Shown here: positions 1 to 5,256 of the stretch, in pieces
How positions within the stretch are numbered: the stretch's first letter is position 1
Layout of the letters: every line of letters starts with the position of its first letter
Assembly: GCA_041676265.1 (NCBI GenBank)
Contig: JBAYSE010000114.1
Location: 1-5,256 of the forward strand
Length of the DNA stretch: 5,256 bases
Reading direction: 5' to 3'
Source of the DNA: DUOJ01 sp041676265
GTDB lineage: Bacteria > Spirochaetota > Spirochaetia > Sphaerochaetales > Sphaerochaetaceae
Made by a program: the position numbers and the translations under genes
The notes under the pieces: generated by a model
What the model was told of the DNA's origin: nothing
Database searches by the model: none
What the model saw: the letters and a program-made list of their open reading frames with translations, nothing else

Positions 1-1
1 G

Positions 2-352
2 GTCCATGAGAGTCTGTCGACAATTTTTTCTATTATGCCCCGCATCGCTTTAGCGAGCCTGGTTGCCTATTTAGTCTCCCAGTTACACGACGTATTTGCC
101 TATGAGTATTGGCGCCAAAGGCGACCCCAAACTAGGTGGCTATGGTTACGTAACAACGCTTCTACAATGGTGAGCCAGCTGATAGATACCTTGATTTTCA
201 CAACAATCGCTTTTGTGGGGATCTACCCTTGGGAGGTTCTCTGGCAAATAATGGTGACTACCTACCTCTTGAAATGGGTCGTAGCTGCCCTCGATACCCC
301 TTTTATCTATCTCGCCCAAAAATGGTTTGTGCAAGGGAAAGTTGCCCCTTAG
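2..352 (+). CDS. yhhQ: Queuosine precursor transporter, YhhQ/VUT family (5'-truncated, C-terminal half)
   Basis: Inner-membrane carrier of the YhhQ/VUT (DUF165) family, known to import queuosine precursors such as preQ0/preQ1 for tRNA modification. The reading frame is open from base 2 and shows 116 residues to a TAG at 350-352. The ATG at 35 is internal, because the frame upstream of it (VHESLSTIFSI) continues the family pattern, so the true start lies outside the window; complete members have roughly 200-230 residues. Family signatures visible are RIALASLVAYLVSQLHDV, then LWLRNN, then STMVSQLIDTLIF, with the conserved Arg-Asn-Asn and Gln-Leu-Ile-Asp-Thr. About three hydrophobic membrane segments can be seen: around RIALASLVAYLV, TLIFTTIAFVGIY and VLWQIMVTTYLL. 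The tail is short and ends with basic residues. Its stop overlaps that of the convergent phosphatase gene. Family assignment is firm; the exact substrate is inferred from the family. Confidence 0.9.
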   Translation, partial: VHESLSTIFSIMPRIALASLVAYLVSQLHDVFAYEYWRQRRPQTRWLWLRNNASTMVSQLIDTLIFTTIAFVGIYPWEVLWQIMVTTYLLKWVVAALDTPFIYLAQKWFVQGKVAP

Positions 353-1134
353 GCAAAAAGGGTTCTAATTTCATCAACGGCAGATGCTTCTCCACTGTAA
401 ATTACCCCTTTAAACCTCTTGCGGCGGATTAAAAGTTCATCGTCATAGGTAAATGGTTTGGCGTCCCCGTAGACAACTTTTAGCCCTTGAAGAACGAGGA
501 GGGCGTGGGCACCACATAGGTCCCAAACATAACAGGGCGTCGATACGGCACACTGAATAAGGGGATGAATTAAAGGGGAGATCATGTGGAGAATATTTGA
601 CCCATAACACCTAATTTTACCATGGTAGCGTTCGAGGGGGAGGTAGCGCGAGGCGTAGGAGCTCATTGTGATCTGCCGGGAGGCAATACTCCAATTACGA
701 GCCTTAAAGGGCTCACCATTGAGTAAAAGGTTTTTAGAGGGGTCCTGTCTTAAAAAGAGCCCCTCGTGCCAATTTAAGCCCCAACGGGGAGCATTAATCA
801 TAGCCCCTATCGGTTCTCTTTTTTGGTTGAGAATTCCCACACTGATACACCAACTGGGGAGCCCTTGGCTGTAGACGTCGGTGCCGTCAATAGGGTCTAT
901 GACAAAAGTTAAAGGGGCTTCATTATCGAAAGTGAAGAGTTCTTCTTCGCTAATGACATTCGCCTCTGCAAAGAGCTCCTTAATTAAACTACTCAGGTGA
1001 AAACTGATCTCGCGGTCGATTGAAGTGACTAATGACCCGTCCTCTTTGTAGTCGATGACTATATCTTTTTGGCGTGCATTGGCCAAGTTCCCCATCTTTA
1101 AAACAGCCTGTGCTAAAGTTTCAAATGAATCCAT
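349..1134 (-). CDS. Inositol monophosphatase / CysQ-like superfamily phosphatase
   Basis: A 261-residue Mg2+-dependent phosphatase of the FIG superfamily (inositol monophosphatase, CysQ 3'(2'),5'-bisphosphate nucleotidase, HisN-type histidinol phosphatase). Metal and catalytic motifs are intact: K30-x-D-x-S-x-V-T37-x-x-D40 near the N-terminus, E63-E64-E65 after a beta strand (ISEEE), D80-P-I-D83-G-T-D, and W204-D205 as the C-terminal metal ligand motif. GS at 178-179 also fits the family. Length is normal. The ATG at 1134 is preferred because AAAGG lies 6 nt upstream of it, GAGG lies slightly further out, and the family alignment starts there. A GTG at 1182 would add 16 unlikely residues and run into mfd. 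The usual small 'AGG' element after WD is replaced by LQGLKVVYGD, so the substrate (PAP, inositol phosphate, histidinol phosphate or other) cannot be assigned. It is divergent from mfd and convergent with the transporter gene, so it is probably monocistronic. Confidence 0.9.
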   Translation of the reverse strand: MDSFETLAQAVLKMGNLANARQKDIVIDYKEDGSLVTSIDREISFHLSSLIKELFAEANVISEEELFTFDNEAPLTFVIDPIDGTDVYSQGLPSWCISVGILNQKREPIGAMINAPRWGLNWHEGLFLRQDPSKNLLLNGEPFKARNWSIASRQITMSSYASRYLPLERYHGKIRCYGSNILHMISPLIHPLIQCAVSTPCYVWDLCGAHALLVLQGLKVVYGDAKPFTYDDELLIRRKRFKGVIYSGEASAVDEIRTLFA

Positions 1135-1151
1135 TGAATACCTTTGTCCTC
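1135..1151 (-). promoter_or_regulatory. Ribosome binding site for the phosphatase gene
   Basis: Read on the minus strand, the sequence just before the ATG at 1134 is GAGGACAAAGGTATTCA. AAAGG (plus-strand CCTTT, 1141-1145) sits 6 nt from the start, a good Shine-Dalgarno position, and GAGG sits 13 nt away. This supports the start at 1134 over the longer GTG start. The site fills nearly the whole gap between this gene and mfd. Confidence 0.6.
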
Positions 1152-1158
1152 TATGATA
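1152..1158. promoter_or_regulatory. Possible opposed -10-like hexamers in the phosphatase/mfd divergent start region
   Basis: The plus strand reads TATGATA here. It gives TATGAT (1152-1157) towards mfd and, on the other strand, TATCAT (1158-1153) towards the phosphatase gene; each matches TATAAT at five of six positions. No good -35 box is seen at 16-18 bp on either side. If used, the plus-strand transcript would begin just before ATG 1171, and the minus-strand transcript would have a short leader containing the AAAGG ribosome site. This is a weak inference from sequence alone. Confidence 0.2.
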
Positions 1159-4100
1159 GTGTGTGCATCGATGCAACAACACATCAATAAACTTTTACAA
1201 TCTTATCTTAAAAAGGGAGAGCCTTACAAGGCGTTCAAGGCTGACAGGAGAGAGCGCCAATGGCTGGAAGGCCTTGAGGGGTACCCTCTGGCAATTGCTC
1301 TGAATCTCTACAGCCAACTCCTTGAAGGGCGCCTTTGGGTGATTTGTGCCACCGAGGAGAGTGCCCAACAGCTCTCTAAAGATCTGGAGACTGCCCTGAT
1401 CCCCTTTATCTATCTCCCCTCTAACGGGAAACTCCTCTACAGTCCCTGGCAGGGTAGCGAAAGAGAGTATGCTCAGTTGCGCTGTCTTGAAGCACTTTTG
1501 CACTCCCCTAAAAAGATAGTCGTCACCCACTTGCGAGCCTTCACTTCCCCCGTCATTTCTCTAGCTTCTCTACACCATTCTACCACCCAGTTGAGGGTAG
1601 GGGGGCCTTTCCAGATTGCTAAAATTACCCAAGACCTAGCCGATTCCGGCTATTTTAGGAGCCCCAGTACCACCATGAAAGGGGAGTTTTCGGTCCATGG
1701 TGAAGTGATTGACCTCTTTCTGCACGATGAGGAGTACCCTATCAGAATATATGGTGAGTGGGACAAAATTGGGCGAATAACCTATTTTGACCCCCTTAAA
1801 CAGGAGACGCTGAAAAGCCTCTCCCATTTCAGCTATACTTTATTAGGTGAGACAGAGAATATCAAAACAGGTGCTATAACCCCATATATCAACAGTGATG
1901 ATTATTTCTTCTTTCAGGGTAAGGAGCGCTTGGAGACCTCTTTTTACTCCCTGATGGTAGAGGCGAAGAGCCTTTACAGGGGAGCCTTTATCGAAGACCG
2001 CTCAGCCGTTAAGCCCCAAGATCTCCTGTTAGATTTTAAGGAGTTTTTTACCACCCGACACTCCTCAACTGTCCTTGTAGATGTAAGGGGGCAAAATTCA
2101 CAAGCCCATGCCTACTCAATAGACGGACCACGCTCTTATTTTGGCAATTTCACGATGTTCAAAGAGTCCCTCAGTCAATTCTTAGAAAATGGTTATGAAG
2201 TTTTTATCTACAGTGGCTCTGAGCTGCAAAAACAGCGCTTGGAGAATATGCTCAAACAATTTCCCTCCGTGAACATCCTTGAGGGCACAATCAGTGGCGG
2301 GTTTTCAATCATTGAAGAGAAATTGGTGGTGATTTGTGACCATGAGATATTCCACCGACGTAAGCAGGTTGTAAAAACCCTCCATAAGGTCCACTCTTCA
2401 CCGCTGGATTCTTTTGTCGACTTGGAAGAGGGGGACTATGTAGTTCACGTGAACTATGGTATAGGGCAGTTCTTAAAAATTGACCGCATTAAAATGGGGT
2501 CCAAAGAGCGGGACTATATCAAGATTGTCTACGCCGATGATGAGTATCTCTTTGTCCCCATTGAACAGGCGAACCTTATTCAGCGCTATGTAGGCAGTGA
2601 AGGGGGCCTTGTGCGCCTCGACAAACTAGGGGGACAAGGCTGGGAGAACAAAAAGGAGCGGGCCCGTAAGGCGGCCGAAGAGCTCGCCGGCCGTTTAATT
2701 GACCTCTATGCTAAGAGAAAGAGTTCTACCGGCTTCCCCTTCCCCAAAGATACCGATTGGCAAATGGAGTTTGAAGCCTCCTTTCCCTTTGAGGAGACCG
2801 AAGACCAGCTCCTGTGCATCGAGGATGTTAAAAACGATATGGAGTCCCCGCTAGTCATGGACCGCCTCATCTGTGGTGATGTAGGCTATGGTAAGACTGA
2901 AATCGCTTTTAGGGCGGCTTTTAAAGCCGTCATGGCGGGCAAGCAGGTCGCTTTTCTGGCCCCCACTACAATTTTAGCTGAACAACACTATGACACGCTT
3001 GAAGAAAGACTGGGGCATTTCCCTGTTCAGGCCGCTGTCATTAGCCGTATGGTAGCTAAAAAAAGGCAAAAAGAGATTGTTAAACAACTGAAAGAGGGGG
3101 AAATCGATATCTTGATTGGCACCCATCGTATCCTCCAAAAAGATATTGTTTTTAAAGATTTAGGTCTTTTGGTGGTCGATGAAGAGCAGCGTTTTGGTGT
3201 TAAAGATAAAGAGCGCATCAAAGAGCTTAAAACCAATATTGACTCTCTAGCTCTCTCAGCAACTCCTATCCCCCGCACCCTTTACATGTCACTCCTGAAG
3301 ATTAGAGATATGTCGCTGTTGGCTACACCCCCGATGCTCCGCCGACCCATTAAGACTTATATTGGAGAGTTTAACCTCGCTAAGATCGTACAAGCCATTC
3401 AGTTTGAAACCGATCGAGGGGGGCAAGTCTACTACCTGCACAACCGTATAGAGAGCCTAGAGGAGGTAGTGACGATGATTAAACAAGAGATGGGGGAGTT
3501 ACTGATAGAGTCAATCCATGGGCAAATGGACCCCGCGACCATAGAGGATGTGATGCACCGTTTTATCCATGAAGGAATACAGGTTTTAGTCTCCACCACA
3601 TTGATTGAAAACGGCATCGATATCCCCAATGTCAATACAATTATCATCGATCGAGCAGACCGCTACGGAATCTCCCAGCTCTACCAGCTTAGGGGGAGGG
3701 TTGGACGAAGCGACCAAGAGGCTTTTGCCTACCTCTTCTATCCGGCTAGTAGTGTTATTAGTGAGGTTGCCATTAAACGCCTTAAGGTTATTTCCCAAAA
3801 CACGAGTTTAGGTAGCGGTTTTAAAATAGCCCTCAAAGATATGGAAATCAGGGGGACGGGGAACTTATTAGGCCGTGAACAAAGTGGGCAACTCGCTTCG
3901 GTCGGCTTAGATATGTATCTGCGGATCCTCGATGAGACCATTGCCCGTATGTTACAGAAGGGGGAGATTGAGGAGTCTAAAGAGGTCTACCTAGAGCTCG
4001 ATTATAGTGGGTTTATCCCCGATGCTTATATCAATGAACCCTCCATAAAATTTGAGATTTACAAAAAATTGGCCTCGATAGAGAGTGACAGTCAGTTACA

Positions 4101-4419
4101 ATCCCTCACAGCAGAGATGGAAGACCGCTTTGGGCCCCTCCCTGAGGAGGTTGCCAATCTCCTCTACATTGCTGAGCTTAAAATTATCTCGCGTAAACTC
4201 TCGATTAGTCACCTTAAAGAACGTAATGGGAGTGTCACAATCGAATTCGCCAAGGTAAAACATATTTCGATTGAAAAACTTATGGAGTTGATTAGACTCA
4301 GTAACGGTCAAGTAAAACTCAATCCTAAGCGACTGAATGAGTTAACAATGCGCACTGCGGCGGTCTCTTTAAAAGATAAGTCGTTGTTCATCCTAGAGAC
4401 CCTTCAACGGTTAGCATAG
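1153..4419 (+). CDS. mfd: Transcription-repair coupling factor Mfd
   Basis: Mfd is a double-stranded DNA translocase that removes RNA polymerase stalled at lesions and recruits UvrA for nucleotide excision repair. At about 1088 residues it is nearly full family length (E. coli 1148). Domains, numbered from the ATG at 1153: a degenerate UvrB-like N-terminal module without Walker A; the UvrA-binding region near 176-230 (KGEFSVHGEVIDLF); the CarD-like RNA-polymerase-interacting domain near 420-490 (EEGDYVVHVNYGIGQF); helicase Q motif FEETEDQ ending at 552; Walker A GDVGYGKTE 575-583 with K581; DEEQ 676-679; SAT 702-704; STTLIENGIDIP from 814; QLRGRVGRS 845-853; the TRG translocation motif with RGTGNLLG 900-907; and the C-terminal TRCF/D7 clamp from about 944 (EVYLELDYSG, RFGPLPEEV). 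All catalytic motifs are intact. The start is uncertain: TTG 1144, ATG 1153 and ATG 1171 all lack a clear Shine-Dalgarno, and an in-frame TGA at 1135-1137 limits extension. trmB follows 8 bp downstream. Confidence 0.98.
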   Translation: MIVCASMQQHINKLLQSYLKKGEPYKAFKADRRERQWLEGLEGYPLAIALNLYSQLLEGRLWVICATEESAQQLSKDLETALIPFIYLPSNGKLLYSPWQGSEREYAQLRCLEALLHSPKKIVVTHLRAFTSPVISLASLHHSTTQLRVGGPFQIAKITQDLADSGYFRSPSTTMKGEFSVHGEVIDLFLHDEEYPIRIYGEWDKIGRITYFDPLKQETLKSLSHFSYTLLGETENIKTGAITPYINSDDYFFFQGKERLETSFYSLMVEAKSLYRGAFIEDRSAVKPQDLLLDFKEFFTTRHSSTVLVDVRGQNSQAHAYSIDGPRSYFGNFTMFKESLSQFLENGYEVFIYSGSELQKQRLENMLKQFPSVNILEGTISGGFSIIEEKLVVICDHEIFHRRKQVVKTLHKVHSSPLDSFVDLEEGDYVVHVNYGIGQFLKIDRIKMGSKERDYIKIVYADDEYLFVPIEQANLIQRYVGSEGGLVRLDKLGGQGWENKKERARKAAEELAGRLIDLYAKRKSSTGFPFPKDTDWQMEFEASFPFEETEDQLLCIEDVKNDMESPLVMDRLICGDVGYGKTEIAFRAAFKAVMAGKQVAFLAPTTILAEQHYDTLEERLGHFPVQAAVISRMVAKKRQKEIVKQLKEGEIDILIGTHRILQKDIVFKDLGLLVVDEEQRFGVKDKERIKELKTNIDSLALSATPIPRTLYMSLLKIRDMSLLATPPMLRRPIKTYIGEFNLAKIVQAIQFETDRGGQVYYLHNRIESLEEVVTMIKQEMGELLIESIHGQMDPATIEDVMHRFIHEGIQVLVSTTLIENGIDIPNVNTIIIDRADRYGISQLYQLRGRVGRSDQEAFAYLFYPASSVISEVAIKRLKVISQNTSLGSGFKIALKDMEIRGTGNLLGREQSGQLASVGLDMYLRILDETIARMLQKGEIEESKEVYLELDYSGFIPDAYINEPSIKFEIYKKLASIESDSQLQSLTAEMEDRFGPLPEEVANLLYIAELKIISRKLSISHLKERNGSVTIEFAKVKHISIEKLMELIRLSNGQVKLNPKRLNELTMRTAAVSLKDKSLFILETLQRLA
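1164..1175. repeat. 12-bp perfect palindrome TGCATCGATGCA
   Basis: A perfect dyad overlaps the third candidate mfd start codon (ATG 1171) and lies about 30 bp upstream of the phosphatase start. It could be an operator for a dimeric regulator or simply coding sequence; about one 12-bp perfect palindrome is expected by chance in a window of this size. No second copy was noticed. Confidence 0.25.
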
Positions 4420-4423
4420 AGGT
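4418..4423 (+). promoter_or_regulatory. trmB ribosome binding site overlapping the mfd stop codon
   Basis: AGAGGT lies 4-5 nt upstream of the trmB ATG at 4428 and includes the last two bases of the mfd TAG stop (4417-4419). The position fixes the trmB start and implies that ribosomes finishing mfd cover the trmB initiation site, which suggests translational coupling. Confidence 0.7.
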
Positions 4424-4427
4424 AGTT

Positions 4428-5141
4428 ATGAAAGAGCATCTAAAGCGGGTAGAGAGTCGTGAAATTGGGACCAGGCAGAAGATTAAAAGTTTTGTGCTCC
4501 GTCAAAGCCGCCTCAAACCGGCCCAATTGGAGGCCTTGGAAAAGTATAGCGCTGAGTATGTTGTCCCTTTTGGGCAAACACCGCTTAATTTTGAAGACCT
4601 CTTTAATAACTCTAATCGGGTAGTTTTGGAAATTGGGTTTGGAATGGGGGACGCTACTTTAAAAATAGCACAAACTATGGCACAAACTAATTTTCTGGCC
4701 CTCGAAGTCTATCTCAACGGTTTTGCAAAATTGTTGGCCAAAATTGGATCGCTTAACCTCACTAATATTAAACTAATCAGGTTTGACGCCGTCGAAGTTT
4801 TAGAAAATATGGTGAGCAACCACTCTTTAGCCGGTTTTCATATCTTCTTTCCCGACCCTTGGCCTAAAAAGAGGCACCATAAAAGGCGCCTAATGCAGGC
4901 AGAATTTATCGAGTTACTCTGTTCGAAGTTGGCAGTAGGGGGTTACATCTATTTCATCACCGACTGGCAAGAGTACGCTGATGAGGTATTAGCCCTTTTT
5001 GCCCAAAATGAGCGTCTAGTTAACCCCTACAAAGGCTACGCCCCCCGGCAGAGTTGGAGAGCGGTAACCGGCTTTGAGCGCAAAGGCGTGGCGCAAGGCC
5101 ACTGTATCTATGAAATTTGGGTAGAAAAAAGCCGAGTTTAA
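4428..5141 (+). CDS. trmB: tRNA (guanine-46-N7)-methyltransferase TrmB
   Basis: A 237-residue SAM-dependent methyltransferase that forms m7G at position 46 in the tRNA variable loop; length matches the family (E. coli 239). A basic N-terminal segment of about 35 residues precedes the Rossmann-fold domain. Motif I is EIGFGMG at 68-74, and the acidic residue of the second strand is E93 (ALEVY, where the usual form is GIEV). D120 falls in RFDAVE, the TrmB hallmark FPDPWPKKRHHKRR is at 141-154 with the catalytic-type Asp143, the ITDW motif is at 177-180, and T-x-FE-x-KG is near 214-220. All key motifs are present, so the enzyme should be active. The ATG at 4428 is supported by AGAGGT 4-5 nt upstream. 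It follows mfd by 8 bp with no terminator between them, so the two are probably one transcript. The TAA stop lies at the centre of a palindrome that acts as terminator for the converging gene. Confidence 0.97.
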   Translation: MKEHLKRVESREIGTRQKIKSFVLRQSRLKPAQLEALEKYSAEYVVPFGQTPLNFEDLFNNSNRVVLEIGFGMGDATLKIAQTMAQTNFLALEVYLNGFAKLLAKIGSLNLTNIKLIRFDAVEVLENMVSNHSLAGFHIFFPDPWPKKRHHKRRLMQAEFIELLCSKLAVGGYIYFITDWQEYADEVLALFAQNERLVNPYKGYAPRQSWRAVTGFERKGVAQGHCIYEIWVEKSRV

Positions 5142-5149
5142 ACTCGGCT
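5125..5149 (-). terminator. Rho-independent terminator of the EF-G-like gene, spanning the trmB stop codon
   Basis: A 20-bp perfect palindrome at 5130-5149 (AGCCGAGT, TTAA, ACTCGGCT) forms an 8-bp GC-rich stem with a 4-nt loop. On the minus strand it is followed directly by a T run (plus-strand AAAAAA, 5125-5130), the standard intrinsic terminator layout, 7 bp beyond the stop of the minus-strand gene. On the plus strand only TCATTTGC follows, so any effect on mfd-trmB transcripts would be weaker. The trmB TAA (5139-5141) sits at the dyad centre. Confidence 0.8.
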
Positions 5150-5155
5150 CATTTG

Positions 5156-5256
5156 CTACTCTTCACTCGCTTCCTTAGCTGCTCGTATCACATCTTCGGC
5201 AATTCGTCCGCTAATAGTTTCATAGTGGTCAAACTCTATTTCAAAAGAGCCGGTAC
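5156..5256 (-). CDS. C-terminal end of an elongation factor G family GTPase (5'-truncated)
   Basis: On the minus strand the window opens inside a frame that ends with TAG at 5158-5156 and gives 32 complete residues: TGSFEIEFDHYE followed by TISGRIAEDVIRAAKEASEE. This matches the end of EF-G domain V as known from family members (G-R-G-S/T-F-x-M-x-F-x-H-Y-E-x-V-P-x-x-I-A-E-x-I-I-K), with Thr where Arg is usual and Ile-Ser where Val-Pro is usual. EF-G drives ribosomal translocation using GTP; a second EF-G-like paralogue is common in several phyla, and the departures in the motif may point to one. The tail is followed by a strong terminator shared spatially with the trmB 3' end. The assignment rests on a short fragment, so the family is likely but which paralogue it is remains open. 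Confidence 0.72.
   Translation of the reverse strand, partial: TGSFEIEFDHYETISGRIAEDVIRAAKEASEE

Noticed and set aside
35..352. ATG at 35 as the true start of the transporter gene
   Set aside because: The frame is open to the window edge and the residues before it continue the family pattern; a 105-residue protein would lack the N-terminal half of the carrier.
342..356. Hairpin TTGCC/GGCAA at the transporter/phosphatase junction as a terminator
   Set aside because: Only a 5-bp stem and no T run follows on either strand.
1135..1182. GTG at 1182 as start of the phosphatase gene
   Set aside because: It would add 16 residues without family similarity and overlap the mfd start, while the ATG at 1134 has a good ribosome site.
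3605..3811. 68-codon plus-strand frame inside mfd
   Set aside because: Out of frame with the conserved motif V to TRG region, low-complexity Ser/Leu/Thr content, no ribosome site or family match.
3027..3941. Several minus-strand open frames inside mfd (about 60-80 codons each)
   Set aside because: They lie opposite a strongly conserved helicase core, have no recognisable domains and look like shadows of the real frame.
1..5256. tRNA or rRNA genes, CRISPR arrays, insertion sequences, attachment sites, riboswitches
   Set aside because: Nearly every base lies in a recognised coding region; no repeat-spacer pattern, inverted terminal repeats, transposase or structured leader was seen.

Overview
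The window is a compact stretch of ordinary bacterial chromosome with almost no non-coding DNA. It holds five protein-coding genes, two of them cut by the window edges. GC content looks mid-40s by eye. Several parts of the Mfd sequence (the region after motif III and the C-terminal tail) resemble spirochaete Mfd proteins as I remember them, so a spirochaete-like organism is my best guess. A Chlamydiae-type or other lineage is not excluded.

Layout from left to right: (1) the 3' part of a plus-strand YhhQ/VUT-family queuosine-precursor transporter gene, ending at 352; (2) a minus-strand inositol-monophosphatase/CysQ-type phosphatase gene, 1134 to 349, whose stop codon overlaps that of the transporter; (3) mfd, the transcription-repair coupling factor, on the plus strand from about 1153 to 4419, divergent from the phosphatase with only about 18 bp between the preferred starts; (4) trmB, the tRNA (guanine-N7)-methyltransferase gene, 8 bp downstream of mfd and probably co-transcribed and translationally coupled with it; (5) the last 32 codons of a minus-strand gene, very probably an elongation factor G family GTPase, converging on trmB. 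A 20-bp perfect palindrome followed by a T run on the minus strand forms a terminator for the EF-G-like gene, and the trmB stop codon lies at its centre.

The genes are housekeeping in character: tRNA modification (queuosine supply, m7G46), DNA repair coupled to transcription, phosphate ester hydrolysis and translation elongation. I see no RNA gene, insertion sequence, CRISPR array, prophage segment or integration site, and no convincing undescribed system. The points of interest are the tight packing: overlapping convergent stops, a very short divergent start region with opposed -10-like hexamers, and a terminator built across a neighbouring stop codon.
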